Positions 12,500-23,672 of a stretch of 64,000 nucleotides of DNA are shown here, piece after piece; within the stretch, counting starts at the first letter, position 1; every line of letters starts with the position of its first letter. Source of the DNA: Beaufortia kweichowensis (Eukaryota; Chordata; Actinopteri; Cypriniformes; Gastromyzontidae); contig CM032816.1 in the NCBI GenBank assembly GCA_019155185.1, positions 806,001 to 870,000 on the forward strand. The letters run 5' to 3'. Below the pieces are notes generated by a model. That model ran no database searches. It was not told where the DNA came from and saw nothing but the letters and a program-made list of their open reading frames with translations. A program made the translations under genes and the position numbers.

Positions 12500-12675
12500 C
12501 CATTTTTCAATGTCGATAGTCATCCCTGGCCAATAATACCTTGCACACAAGGCATTGCGAGTTTTAAATACCCCAGTGTGGCCTCCCAAAGGGATGCTGT
12601 GGAATTCCTCGAACAATGCCCTGCATTCGTCCTTGGTTTTAATCGCCTTCCTTCTCCCATAATACAGCAAACCAT
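12500..12675 (-). pseudogene. Single exon encoding an H2C2 integrase zinc-binding segment
   Basis: The minus-strand frame contains EFHSIPLGGHTGVFKTR followed by YYWPGMTIDIEKW, the signature of the H2C2 zinc-binding region that precedes the catalytic core of Ty3/gypsy integrases and of proteins derived from them (GIN1-like, Ginger transposons). The coding stretch is bordered by tttagtcaatgttacag (acceptor-like, before 12675) and tgg|gtaatt (donor-like, after 12500). It therefore looks like one spliced exon of 176 bp. No catalytic DDE exon was found nearby. It could be an exon of a domesticated integrase gene, an intron-bearing Ginger-type transposase, or a gypsy fragment with chance splice signals. 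Confidence 0.45.
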
Positions 12676-13055
12676 CTGTAACATTGACTAAATTTACTAA
12701 ATATGTAATATAAATTAACCTTAGAGACTTTTGGCAAAACACTACCTTCACACTAACCTGTGACTCTGAACTTTGAAGAGTATCGCCTCAAGCCTTGACG
12801 TTCAGTTTTATTATAGTGTGTTGGGTACACATTTGTAGTGAGGAAAATGATCACCTCTTCGTATCTTCTCTCCATGATACTATCTACAATGCTTTCAGAA
12901 GTAAAGCAGACAGATTACCCACACAGACAGTTATTGTTTTTATTGATTATGTCACAACAGTTAAAAAAAATTATACAATAAATCTGTTAACTAAAAAAAA
13001 AAAAAGAAAAAACACACGCACTCACACATATATACATATGAATATAAGTGTGTGT
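12676..13055. other. Intergenic, nothing recognised
   Basis: No motif-bearing frame is seen. Short A-runs and a tg-rich stretch precede the GATA repeat. Confidence 0.4.
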
Positions 13056-13106
13056 GTGTATAGATAGATAGATAGATAGATAGATAGTTAGATAGATAGA
13101 TAGATA
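13056..13106. repeat. (GATA)n microsatellite
   Basis: About eleven tandem gata units interrupted by one gtta. Confidence 0.9.
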
Positions 13107-13376
13107 CAGACGTGAGACATAGACGTGAGATATGGCTGTATACCGAGACAGTTGTGATTCTGCTGTAGGTAATTTGTTTTCATTGTAGGACTCATGCTTT
13201 TTGGAAGAAGCACCCTCGTGATAACGCTATAAAACTCATTTTTGTTGTTAGAAATTATTAGACAACGAAGAAATTATTACATATTTACTGGGAGAGACTA
13301 AATTGAACAGAAAACACAACTTTAATTAAGATGAATTGATTATACTTACGCGCTTCATTCACCGTTCGTTCACACC

Positions 13377-13613
13377 TCAGACACGGTAGCTCAAATTTAT
13401 GGGCGGGTCTTCAGAAACAGGGTTTCCAAGAGAAGTAGGGTATTGCGCATGCACATTGTGTAAGGGTAGCTCATTTTGAGAGGTAGCACAAAGTGTCGGA
13501 ACACCGGCTGATTGGACGTTGTCAGAAGTCAACACAGCGTTAGGCAGCACAAACTCCATCATTCCGACCTCTTCTCCTTTATTGCCTTTAGCGACAGGTA
13601 AAGATGAATACAT
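13377..13613 (-). CDS. Unrecognised first-exon-like frame, minus copy
   Basis: A 78-codon frame starts at 13613. Its first 37 residues (MYSSLPVAKGNKGEEVGM, then an EFVLPN motif, to about SDNVQSAG) are nearly identical to the plus-strand frame at 17525-17788, but it then diverges completely. About 150 bp upstream of the start is also shared between the copies. I do not recognise the protein and see no known domain. The conserved part may be a first coding exon with its promoter, copied in inverse orientation. The divergent tail is then probably not real coding sequence. Start choice rests only on conservation of the ATG in both copies. Confidence 0.3.
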   Translation of the reverse strand: MYSSLPVAKGNKGEEVGMMEFVLPNAVLTSDNVQSAGVPTLCATSQNELPLHNVHAQYPTSLGNPVSEDPPINLSYRV

Positions 13614-13760
13614 GATGTCAGAATTAAAAGAAAACGACGTAAACTTTTTCTCTGTTCACGGTGTGACTTTCTACAGACTTTGATCGTTTAGTATTAACCA
13701 GTTTCACTCGCTCTGATTAATGACAGTGAGCCTGTAAATGTTCCATGACGCAGTGGGTGA
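13505..13760 (-). repeat. Left arm of an inverted duplication
   Basis: This segment matches 17393-17660 in inverse orientation, including ccggctgattggacgttgtc at the outer edge and a block around gtttcactcgctctgattaa at the inner edge. The arms lie about 3.6 kb apart and point away from each other. The arms could be terminal inverted repeats of a transposon or a duplicated promoter plus first exon. No target duplication is evident at the outer edges. Confidence 0.7.
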
Positions 13761-13968
13761 CGTCATAATGGACTGTAGAACACACTCTCAATATGATCAG
13801 CAGCAAAAATAAAGAACTTGCAAAATAATTATTTTTACCTTTTTAATTTTGCATAACAAAACTATATTAAACAACACTACATTGAACAACACCATATTAA
13901 AAACTAAAAATAGAAGTAAAAGACAAGCTTATTTGTGCACATGGACTTTTGAAAGAAGTCCAGACATG

Positions 13969-13997
13969 TCCACACACGCACGCGCACACGCACACGC

Positions 13998-14027
<30 letters not shown>
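13969..14027. repeat. (CA)n microsatellite
   Basis: An alternating ca/cg tract ends in an uninterrupted run of about eleven ca units. Confidence 0.9.
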
Positions 14028-14029
<2 letters not shown>

Positions 14030-15645
14030 CGTATACAACGTTTAGGCCTATGCATAACTGCCTGATTTTAATGGTGAGAAATCTCACAAACAACATTCAA
14101 ACAACATTTAAACCAAGCATGTTAGTAGGCTCAATGTGCTTAAAATTCAGGCTTTTAAATTTTTAAATATAGCAAACAATTAATTATCATTGTTTTCATG
14201 CATGTTTTACATCTTGAAATTAAATTAGCGAACCCTTACTTGTTAGTGTGTGTCAAAAGTGAGCTCAGTTTCCCGCTCTGCAGGATTCAAATCAGTGAAG
14301 ACAGTCGTAATGTCGCTGTTTCACCGCTAGTGGGTCGTTTGCCGCTCCACAGAATCGGGCCGTGTACTAAAATGTCCGCCAAACGGCAAAAAAGTTGGGC
14401 CACATACTGTATTTCGTCCGTATACCGCATCTAATTAATGTGAGACACTACTTCAGACCCAACCTAGACTTCTGGTGCTTGGACCAACGGCTTTAAATAG
14501 TGTTTACTATTGGTATCCAGATTCCTCATCTGGGCCAGTTCTGGTCCATACATGGAAAATCTTGCCATCTGTCAGCCAACACTGGTGGAAGAAAGCCAGA
14601 ATCAGCCCAGAACTTACTGCTATATGGGTTGTCATACTGGATTTTGAGTGAAAAACTGCAGTATAAACGAATTATCTTGGTTACAGGCTATTTATTTTAT
14701 AATAGAAAATATGACACAAGCTGAAACTATTTCTGAAAGAATTAAAAAACTTTCTGAAGTCTCGACTCACAGGTTTAATAGTGCTATCGCTAGCTGTTAA
14801 TAGTCTGACTCCTACTGGCAGAGTGTCAACAAAATGTTTTAATGACCAAATACAAACAAAAATAACTTTTTAGTCTTATATGTGAAAGGTAATTTCCCGA
14901 AAACTCTTTTAAATTGTGCGGCGGCTTGCACAGCCTCTAGCAGCACACGAAACAGGCATTTTTCCTGAATCCAGTTATGAGAGTTATGGAAACGTTGACC
15001 TAGCTAAGATGGCGGCGACATTGACGTACGACCCAGCGACCAATGTTGTGTCTAGGTATTATATATATATGTCTATGCCCATGTCCATGTCCATGAGTGA
15101 GTTCAATGGATTCAAGAAAGAACTTTAAAGTAAGGGGTGGTGTGGATTTTTTATTTTATTTTGTTCTCTGAGGTGAAATAATTTTTCCACAATCACTCTA
15201 AAGCAGTTTTATTGTATATACAGTCTTTTAAGCACATTATGTGTTTATTCATGTAACATACACCAAAACAATGTATCAATACAACGAATATCGAGTTTCC
15301 CACTAAAGGGAGCATATTGTAGTAAAAAAATGATGAGGATGTTGGATATGGAGGACCAGAAGTGTCACACGAAAAGTAATAAAGTAATTCATTATTTAAT
15401 ATTTTAACCTGATAACTGTCACAGCAGAAATTAAATATACACATGAAAATGCACTGCTGAACTAAATTTTTTTCATTTTTAGATATTACATTGTTAATTT
15501 CATTATTTCTTAACGAAAAGACTGAGTCTCGTTTTGCATGACCATATATATATAACACTCTCTTTATTCCTGTTTTCTCTTTCATATCACTGTAACTTAC
15601 TCTCTCATCCACTTTATCTAACTATTTGACGGGTTCTCTACCAAG
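14028..15645. other. Intergenic, nothing recognised
   Basis: No recognisable feature. The 139-codon minus frame at 15193-15612 is rich in residues from AT-rich codons, has no known motif and no matching copy, and is probably chance. Confidence 0.4.
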
Positions 15646-16036
15646 CCTTCATCATCAGCAAGGAATCTGGGTGTTTTATTCGACAGTACCCTCTCATTTG
15701 AAAGCCATGTTGCCAACACCTTTAAAACTTTGAAAAAAAACTTTTTTTTCATCCCAAAAACATATCTAAACTACGTCATATGTTTCTGCACTCGAGTGCA
15801 GAAACGTTAGTTCACGCAATGCTAGCCTATTAAAAAAGCTCCAACTAGTTCAAAATGCAGCGGCTAGAATTCTCACAAGAAGAAAAAAGTTTTGAACATA
15901 TCAGCCCGGTATTGTCAACAGTCCACTGGTTACCCATTACGCAACGTATTAACTTTAAGATCTTACTGACTACTTATAAGGCTCTACATGGTTTAGCTCC
16001 TCAGTACCTGAGTGAACTCCTAATACATTACACTTA
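15646..16036 (+). pseudogene. LINE reverse transcriptase C-terminal remnant
   Basis: In different frames the segment encodes LGVLFDSTLSFESHV and, from about 15850, an alanine-rich helix followed by VLSTVHWLPITQRI and YKALHGLAPQYLSELL. These are hallmarks of the thumb and C-terminal region of non-LTR reverse transcriptases in the CR1/L2/Rex1 group (the HWLP...RI...YK..G.AP.Y pattern). Frames are broken by indels. The catalytic core is absent, which fits a 5'-truncated LINE. Following AT-rich sequence to about 16160 may be its 3' UTR. Confidence 0.7.
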
Positions 16037-16160
16037 ATATTATTTTATAATATTATTAAACTAGCTTTTATATTTCCCTGCTTGTCATTCTGTTTATTCT
16101 GTTGTAAAACTGCTTTGAATCAGTGCTACATTGTTAAAGCGGTGAACTCCAGTAAACTCA

Positions 16161-17392
16161 AAGGTAACAGGTGGATGTCCTTTTAAAGTTCTTCCTTGAA
16201 CTCATTCAACTCACTCATGGACATTTCTGGACAACTCACTAAAGATGATGGGTATACATCAGTCTTGTTACTGTCCCCCTTCACACCCACACATAATAAT
16301 TACTGTACATTTTTCCACAAACAGTATAAGACACTTACAGAAACATAAATAAATGGCAATATTGTAACCAATCCATTATAGTAAACATTGGTTTAAAATG
16401 CAAAAACAACAAACAAATTATACAATAACTTGTATCATTTCAGCAGTAATGTTTAACAAGAACAAGAAGAATTAAATATATGTGTGTTTCTTTTTTGTTA
16501 CGGTATATTGTTGTTTAAATTTGGTTATTACTCTTACCTGATGTTTCAGCAGTTGTAAGTTGTAAAAAGCAATAAAACAAGTGCACAAGTTAGGTTTACA
16601 TATATTTTGAAAGTAGTACCAGGGAGATGTATTTGTGTTTGTAACTTGTACAACAAATCTGAATTTAAGAATAGATACTGTAGGTAATCTACTGTACGTT
16701 TGTGTCTGTTATTGTGTAAATAAAAATTTGGCAAATAAAATCAGCCACAAATGCAGAACAAAGATATAAAGGGGTGAGATCCAATGCATGTAAACGCCTA
16801 CAAACACACACATACAATTGTCCTTTATGTGTGTCTTAAGTGGCATTTTGTAAAAACAGACATTTCAAAATGCAGCAAAAACTGCACATTTCTAGTATTT
16901 CAAAGAATATTTATTTTTAAGGTCTTTTATATATACATAAATTCACAAAATGTATTACAAAAGTTGATATGAGCAGTTGGTCACATCCAGTAAAATGAAT
17001 GACTCTGTATGTCCCTCTGTAAATCTCACAAAACAGCATTAATGTATAGAAATATACATATAAATATTATATATGATAAAAAAATAATATATTATTTGTA
17101 TCATTACAAATGTATATATTTTTACAATTATGATTCATATTGACCCCAAAGACTAGAAGTGTAAACAGGTAACAAGGACCTTTTGAGGGTTAAATAAATG
17201 ATACAGGATAGTGATTACTGTGCATAAGTATGGCTTTTTTATTCAGGCTTTCACATGGGTGCTGCAATTGTAAAGTTTACATACAAATATCTCTCTTGAA
17301 AAGTTTTACTGTTGACCATGCGTTCTACAGTGTCATATTGTCTATTATGACATCAAACACATAGTGCTTACAAGTGGCTATATCAATGGAAC
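16161..17392. other. Intergenic, nothing recognised
   Basis: AT-rich DNA with no recognisable motif-bearing frame. Confidence 0.45.
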
Positions 17393-17660
17393 ACTTACAG
17401 GCTCACTGTCATTAATCAGAGCGAAGTGAAACAGGTTAATACTAAGCGATCAAAGTCTGTAAAAAATCTACTGACGACAGTCGACTGACCACACAACATA
17501 GAGAAAGTTTACAGCGATTCTATAATGTCCTCTAATTCCGACACCATGTATTCATCTTTACCTGTTGCTAAAGGCAATAAAGGAGAAGAGGTCGGAATGA
17601 TCGAGTTTGTGCTGCCTAACACTGTGTTGCCTTCTGACAACGTCCAATCAGCCGGACCCT
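17393..17660 (+). repeat. Right arm of an inverted duplication
   Basis: This is the inverse counterpart of 13505-13760. It includes the shared upstream block (tgtcattaatcagagcgaag) and the shared start of a reading frame. Similarity stops abruptly after the codons for the NVQSAG segment. Confidence 0.7.
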
Positions 17661-17788
17661 CGTCAGGAAACTTGATGAACAGCGTTAGAGTAAATCAAGA
17701 AGTTACTCCTGAGGAAGTTTCTTCTACATCAGGTAAGATGAACATTGCGGTGAAACGCTACTGTTATTATGATCTTGGAGATTTGTGA
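17525..17788 (+). CDS. Unrecognised first-exon-like frame, plus copy
   Basis: The frame opens MSSNSDTMYSSLPVAKG and runs 87 codons. The MYSSLP start matches the minus copy at 13613. After the shared part it continues with PSSGNLMNSVRVNQEV and EEVSSTSG, where tcag|gtaaga at about 17732 is a strong splice donor. If spliced there, the remaining codons to 17788 are intronic. A possible acceptor (ttttattttag, ending 18118) leads to only nine codons before a stop. The residues are hydrophilic, with no signal peptide, membrane segment or domain that I recognise. It is an unidentified gene or gene fragment. Confidence 0.3.
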   Translation: MSSNSDTMYSSLPVAKGNKGEEVGMIEFVLPNTVLPSDNVQSAGPSSGNLMNSVRVNQEVTPEEVSSTSGKMNIAVKRYCYYDLGDL

Positions 17789-18118
17789 CGCTCATTGCAC
17801 ATACTGATATCTTACGTTAAGGTCACTAACAAAAGCAGGGCTCGTAATTAAAACCTGACCGGAAAGAGTGAATGTTTTGGGGCATGTGAAAGTTTGCCAA
17901 AAGTACAATCATGCAAAAAACTCATAACAACACACAAACGTCTGCTCCTATTTATTTGCTTACAAAGCAACAAATAGCGTCACATTTTGATGTTTAACAT
18001 GTTTGATGAAGAACAAATTGTAGTCGTGCTGATGTACTGAGTGACATGTATGAAATGTTATTTGTAGTATACATTGACATTGATTGTGACATTTTGGATT
18101 GTCTTTTTTTATTTTAGA
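17789..18118. other. Intergenic or intronic stretch
   Basis: Nothing is recognised beyond a candidate splice acceptor at its right end. Confidence 0.35.
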
Positions 18119-18161
18119 TAAATCAGCAAATCAAAGAAGAAAATAATTGGCAAATTCTTTC

Positions 18162-18482
18162 AGACAGTGTGGAAGGCAATAAAGTGCCCCATCTTGCCTC
18201 CACCACAGCCTGATGGCAGGTTTGAGATAAAGGCTGATGCCAGTCTGGCCAATCCCAGGCTAGAGGCTAGACAAGAAGAACCCAAACTAAAGGCTGATGG
18301 CATTCCAGAATTTCCTGTGACGACCGATGCCAATCCAGAGACAGTTGAGTGAGTTAAAAGTTTGGGGTGACCCCGCCAATCTTACAATTAAAGCCGGAGC
18401 CATTCCCAAGAAAAAGACAGGCACTGAATTGGCCAGTCCAACGATAAAAGCTGTTGCCCATCTGGAGGATAACAAAAATCTA
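18162..18482 (+). pseudogene. Repetitive exon-like stretch with a frame break
   Basis: After an acceptor-like ggcaaattctttcag (ending 18161) the frame reads VWKAIKCPILPPPQPDG and contains EIKADA and LKADGIPEFP. It stops at about 18352. The neighbouring frame (18327 on) continues with the related motifs TIKAGAIPKK and TIKAVAHLED, up to a donor-like ctat|gtgagt at 18482. The recurring IKA-A motif in both frames indicates one degenerate repeat-containing exon interrupted by a frameshift and stop near 18345-18352. The frame does not join in phase to the upstream exon candidate. I do not recognise the protein. Confidence 0.3.
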
Positions 18483-18916
18483 TGTGAGTCTACTTTCATC
18501 AATACTCTTATAGAAAGAGTCTTATTCACCAACAAGGATACATTTGTTTCTTGTTTTATTACACATTATCTGTACATCACTGTGTATGCTGCTGTATTGC
18601 TCTGTTAATTAACACACAGACACATTTTCGAGAGAATGGTTTATAATAATACAATTATGTTTGATTTTGAGAAACTGATTAGTTAAGACAGTCAAATCTA
18701 TCTTTGCGCATAAAATTAATTGCAGGTTTTAATAGAGGTTAAATTAAATGGTGCAACATTACACAATTAATAAAAACTGAAATTAGTTAAACTATTACAC
18801 CACTCATATTTTGATTTGTTTTATAAAATTTAAATGTATGTGTAATCTAAGTGAGTGTTTGTGTGTGTGTTTTTCAGTTCCTGTCATGAATGAATATTTC
18901 TATTCATTTCTACAGG
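18483..18916. other. Intergenic, nothing recognised
   Basis: AT-rich DNA up to the gypsy LTR. Confidence 0.45.
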
Positions 18917-19230
18917 TGTCACGGAGTCAACTGTCCCGCATTCAGCATCGGATTCAATCACACACGATACACGATCTGCTTCACCGGACTTCTAAAACTT
19001 AATTTCCCATCATGCATACTGCATTTCGTTGCTCTGTACTTGTACATGTGTAATGACAGTAAAGTTGAATCTAATCTAATGCACTGCACTTCACCAGGCG
19101 CCATCTTTGATCACCTGCACCTGTTCACAATCACCCTGGACTCTTTATATACCCTGTGTTTTTACCTTGTCAGGTCTTGTTAATGTTAACCGTTGTACCC
19201 AGTTATTCTGTTTTTTTTTTTTTTTTTGAT
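18917..19230 (+). repeat. 5' LTR and leader of element 1
   Basis: It starts tgtcacggagtcaac. The segment around ctctttatataccctgtg (19141-19158) looks like a TATA-type promoter. The exact LTR end is unclear because the leader carries a T-tract just before the gag start at 19240. A LINE tail is nested at 19019-19078. Confidence 0.6.
19019..19078 (+). mobile_element. Very short LINE 3' tail nested in the LTR
   Basis: The segment from gcatttcgttgctctgta through gacagtaaagttgaatcta resembles the 3' end of the LINE at 30612-33234 (gcatttcactgcatgttgta ... aaataaactttgaaact). It is absent from the matching part of the 3' LTR. Flanking catgcatactgca and atgcactgca look like a degraded target duplication. 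Only about 60 bp of the element remains. Confidence 0.5.
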
Positions 19231-19239
19231 GCACTCACC

Positions 19240-20003
19240 ATGGATCCATCACCTTCCCCGCTGTCAGAAGCGGTCACCGATTTAGTCCGTACTATCTGCC
19301 AACAAATCATCAATGCTTCACTGGTAAGCACTGCCTCCCCTAGCTGTCCCATGGCCGTTCCTAACAAATTTACGGGCACAGCAGAGGAGTGTAGTGGGTT
19401 TCTTCTTCAATGTCAATTTTAATTTCAAATGCAACCTAACCTTTTCCCCTCAGACTCCGCCAAAATATCATTCATAGTCTCTCTGTTGACCGGACCGGCT
19501 CTTCAATGGGCAGAGAGTCTATGGAGCGCTCGTGGACCTGCCACTCAATCTCTCAACGCTTTCATCACTCACTTTAAAGAGGTATTCGACCATTCTGCTT
19601 CACCCCTCTCCATCTGCGACCAACTGTATCATCTTCGTCAAGAATGGTTGTCAGTGGCTGATTATGCGCTACGGTTTCGCACGTTGGCGATTGCCAATGG
19701 CTGGAATGAGGCGTATCGTCAAAGTCTATCCAATGAAGTGCGGATGCAGATGGTCGTGTACGACGATACGGCTGGTTTGGAAAACTTTATCCAGTGCTCC
19801 ATTCGAGTCTCACAACGGATTGCCGCCTCATCATCGAAGCACTACCGCTCCTCCCACTACACCTCCTCCGCCAGTTCAACCTCATCACCCTCCAGCATCC
19901 GAACCTATGCAAGTAGACAATTATCACCTTTCCCGCGATGAACGCCAATGCCGAATCTAGTTGAGATTGTGTTTATACTGCGGAGAAGCTGGGCACATAT
20001 TAT
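19240..20003 (+). pseudogene. Gag of element 1 (broken)
   Basis: The frame starts MDPSPSPLSEAVTDLV and includes MAVPNKFTGTAEECSGFLLQ, which aligns with the gag of the copies at 43580 and 50397. In this family gag packages element RNA into cytoplasmic particles. An in-frame stop at 19420-19422 interrupts the capsid region, which then continues with LLTGPALQWAESLW and VADYALRFRTLAIANGW. A frameshift follows near 19850-19940. The zinc knuckle CLYCGEAGH (about 19968-19995) is cut by the insertion at 20004. Confidence 0.8.
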
Positions 20004-21260
20004 TGTAGAGACTTGGCCGGGCCAAATGTTGGATTTCTTTAAGGGATCATAAAGTTAGACAACAAACAACAAATTCCTAGGGGGAGTCCACAACAGAACC
20101 CCTTGTGGCTCCAGAAAGTCTGGGTTAAGTGATGACCTGCCGGTTGTTGCTTAACTCAGTAGGACAGTTATGGGACCTCTCTGGCATTCCCCAGAGAGGG
20201 TGACCCCTAGCTCAACTCCCTGAGATCTTCCAGATTTGCAGAGAGGATTAGAGAGACACATTCCAAACACCTCAAAGAGACTCTCTAGGATGAGCAGGAC
20301 TCAACTGCCCAATTTGTATCTATATATATAACTATGCGTGTATTCCTCCATAATCACTTGATACCCTGCCATAGTTATTGCATGCATTTCAGTGTCATCA
20401 AAGTTTAACTGTTATTTCATGACAGATATACACTAATGAATGAATAACCATGTGCCTTACTTCATCTCTCTCGTGTGTGGTATCAAAATGATCCACAAAT
20501 TATTTCCTAAATAATGATGCACAGTACATAGTCATGGCATGCATCATACTCACTTTACAATAGGTTTATGTGTTCGGTGCAAACAGGACATAATGCCATA
20601 CCTGTGTAAATCAAAGTCACAGGGAGAGACAACGGACTTTGCGAATCCACCGGGACACTCTCTCTCTTTCTCTCCACGCACCAGGATTCTTGCCGACGCA
20701 ACTAACTGTTCAATGCAAGTATCACAATTCAACAGCGCTAAAGCATTGCCCCTTGGCTACCAAGGTGAATTTTTGTAGAGAAAACCCGGTGGTTTGTGTT
20801 CTGCTGATTTAATGTGCCACTCTTTACTCTTTACTCTGATTTTCTATGCTTTCTCTTGTATGCAGGAATGTGTATGTGTTTTATGTTAGTTAATCGATAT
20901 CGTATTTCAGTAGCTTAGTCAATAAATATTCATTTGTATTCACTCATGATTGTCTCTGCTTAATGCTCATAACACATCCCTTAAACTGTGCGATACTGTT
21001 ACCGGCTCGGTATGTATTACTGTATTGGGCATGGACCGTTGTTAATCCAGGCCAGAAGAATAACGCGTTTATTGCACCAGGTAATGCTACAAAATACATA
21101 TAGTTAATAATCTTTATCTGTAAGTATTTCCATTTGAGCCACAAATAATTATAACCTGAAACTGAACCGTGTTTTAAATAACACCATCCTAGTTTCACTA
21201 CATAACTAGTGGAGATGCTGGGGAGTGTTTAAATAACACCATCCCCACAGAATCACTACA
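20004..21260 (+). mobile_element. LTR insertion A inside gag/pro of element 1
   Basis: This 1257-bp block starts tgtagagacttggcc and ends gaatcactaca, so it has TGTAG...CTACA borders. It separates the zinc knuckle from the STCP-type residues that follow it in the intact copies. The flanks are ttat (20000-20003) and taat (21261-21264), a 4-bp target duplication with one mismatch. An aataaa lies near 20920. There are no coding motifs. It is best read as a solo LTR of a retrovirus-like element. Its last 80 bp contain two tandem copies of a segment with taaataacaccatcc. Confidence 0.65.
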
Positions 21261-21264
21261 TAAT

Positions 21265-21837
21265 CTACCTGCCCAATACGACCTCCCCGACCCACGGTGA
21301 GTGTGATCCAACCACCTATTACTAATACTAATTTATCTCTGACTGATGTTATGATTAAGTTGACTTCTATATCTATTCCAGCCAAAGCCTTAATAGACTC
21401 AGGGGCCGCAGGAAATTTCATCTCCCACACGTTGCTTCAGCGACTTCAGTTATCACGGAGGTGAGTTTCCCAACCCCTGAGGATCCACAATATCCTGGGC
21501 AAACCATTGGGTCAGGGTGTCATCAACTACTTCTCTCCCTTAGTGACACTACAGTGGAGTCACGATGTCGCTGAGGAACTCTCTTTTTGGGTGCTGGAGG
21601 GAACCACAGTGGACATCGTTCCTGGGACGCCCTTGGCTTCAACTTCGAAACCCCGAAGTGTGCTGGGAGACAGGTCGGATTCTACGATGGGGAACTAAAG
21701 GAAAATCTTCTAGTGATGACTGCGAGCCTGCTAACCAAAAGGTAGCCCCGATTATCAGTAATCTGGTCACCCAGGAGTCGAGTTCCGATGATCTGAAGAT
21801 CGACCAGATCCCTTCCGATCCAGGAGGTGTTTAGCAA
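21265..21837 (+). pseudogene. Aspartic protease region of element 1
   Basis: The frame encodes AKALIDSGAAGNFISHTLL (about 21380-21430), with the DSG catalytic triplet of retropepsin-type proteases. It is followed by sequence matching RGLI-YFSP and LGRPWL-type motifs of the other copies, in shifted frames. The enzyme would cleave the element's own polyprotein. The region ends at the second insertion, whose target duplication begins at 21834. Confidence 0.7.
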
Positions 21838-23537
21838 TGTAATGAACAGCGGAACAAAGGACATTCCAGGGTCCAGTTTATGACAGGGCCCCTCTCTAAC
21901 TGCTACAATGGAGGATGGTTTGCTCATTTGTGATTGGACGTTGGCGGGCTAACACAACCAGATGCCCAGTGCCATCAGATAAGGAGACTACAGGGACTGC
22001 CAGATACCCCTGGTGGGTTAAGATAGGGAAGGAGAGGACCCTTTCTCGTTGGTCCACAGGATTCCCCTTATCACCGTTACTTTGATCCTAAGGCCAGGCC
22101 AGGCGAGGATGGCAATAAAATTCCTTTGATCCTCCAGATACAGCACGCCAGGGTGCTGGCCATGTGGCACACAATAATTGAGACAAGGACAGTCAACCCT
22201 TCCACATTTATACAGAAAGAACTGTTAAAAATGGACATTACAATTGCACATTACAAATGCTGAACATACCAAAATGGTGTTGTATGCGTAAATGTAACTG
22301 GAATGTCATAAAACATGTGTAAACCCACCTGTAGCCCCTGAATGTAGGTACAAATGATTATTCCAGCCTTTTTACTTCATGTTTGGTATGTATGCGTTCA
22401 GTACATGGTCAAGAGTATTTTGAAAGTGGTTTGGACAGGGAAAGATGCATAGATAAAGGTTTTCTAAAAAGGACTCTCACACTATGCACATGGCACATGG
22501 CGTGGCCAGCCTTCACCCAAATAACCAATCACCTTGTTGGAAACGGGAGCACCGAATTACAGTCTCCACCTCACCAGAAAGAGATAAAGTCCCTCACCAG
22601 CAGATCCACCTTTGTTCTGAGCTTTCTGACCGAACTAGGAAGAAACAACAGTACAGCTAAGGTTAAGCTTTGCGAGCAGACCTTAAACCATACCACTATC
22701 TGCACGGGTGGGCCTTACCAACCTTCACGGTCCTCCCAGCCTCTCAGCTCGACTGCAACGACTCCATCACGCCTTGGACTTTAACAATCTTTCTGGTGCA
22801 GCACAGTTCACCTCTCAATGACTGGGATTCTCTGAGAGCGATTCCACGCCTTTCGGACTGCAACCTACAAAACCTGTAAAGGGGCTGCCTTCCTTCCAGA
22901 CTAATCTCCCGACTGTGTGGAACGTAAATATACCTTTCCTTCCAAACCTCTTTCAGAGACCTTGGCACTAGTAAATGCATTATTGTTTAGTATGTACTAC
23001 TCAGCAGGGAGTTGACAGCCTAAGAATATCCTCCTGCCACCATATTCAGCAACAGCATTGCATTTTGTCTATCCAAGTCATTGCCTCCATACAATAATTC
23101 AATTTCCCTTTCCTAGTAGTTATTTCCCTTTGCATGTTTAGTGAATAAATCCCTTTTGCATTTGTACAACTGTGTCTTTCTTGGGTTGGTAATCAGAGGC
23201 TCTACAAGTTAGCACGAATATCACAAAATCCTTCAGATACCCCAGGTGACTTACTCCCTCCACTTTTTTTTTCTTTTCATATTATTTATGATTTATGTTG
23301 GATTATTCCAACGAATGTTGAGGTGGAATTCCTCAGCTGGTGCCCCGAGTTAAAAGGAGGGAGAGGTCACCTGACACACACACACCTGAAGTGACGTGGG
23401 ATCATGTCTCACTAACACCTCTAGGTCCTGTGTGAGGCGTACTATTAATTGGTGCCCCGTGTGAGGATCACTACATAATTGGTGCCCCGTGTGAGGCTCA
23501 CTACTATTAATTGGTGCCCCGTGTGAGGATCACTACA
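21838..23537 (+). mobile_element. LTR insertion B inside pol of element 1
   Basis: The 1700-bp block begins tgtaatgaacagcgg and ends gaggatcactaca. It is flanked by a perfect 4-bp duplication gcaa (21834-21837 and 23538-23541). The reading frame of the host element resumes directly after it. It contains aataaatcccttttgc near 23143 (polyadenylation-like) and no recognisable protein. Near the right end a unit with ggtgccccgtgtgagg is tandemly repeated. It is probably a solo LTR, related at its termini to insertion A but different internally. Confidence 0.65.
23424..23537. repeat. Tandem repeat of a primer-binding-site-like unit
   Basis: The unit attggtgccccgtgtgagg plus ctcactact/atcactaca occurs at 23449, 23479 and 23511, with a partial copy upstream at 23426. 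Period is 30-32 bp. Tggtgcc at the start of the unit resembles the primer-binding site usually found just after a 5' LTR. Confidence 0.6.
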
Positions 23538-23541
23538 GCAA

Positions 23542-23618
23542 ACAACATGGCCCCCTCACCGGCCATGGGACTGTGCTATCAAGCTGCTGGCTGGGTCTAC
23601 ATTACCTAAAGGACGGAT

Positions 23619-23672
<54 letters not shown>
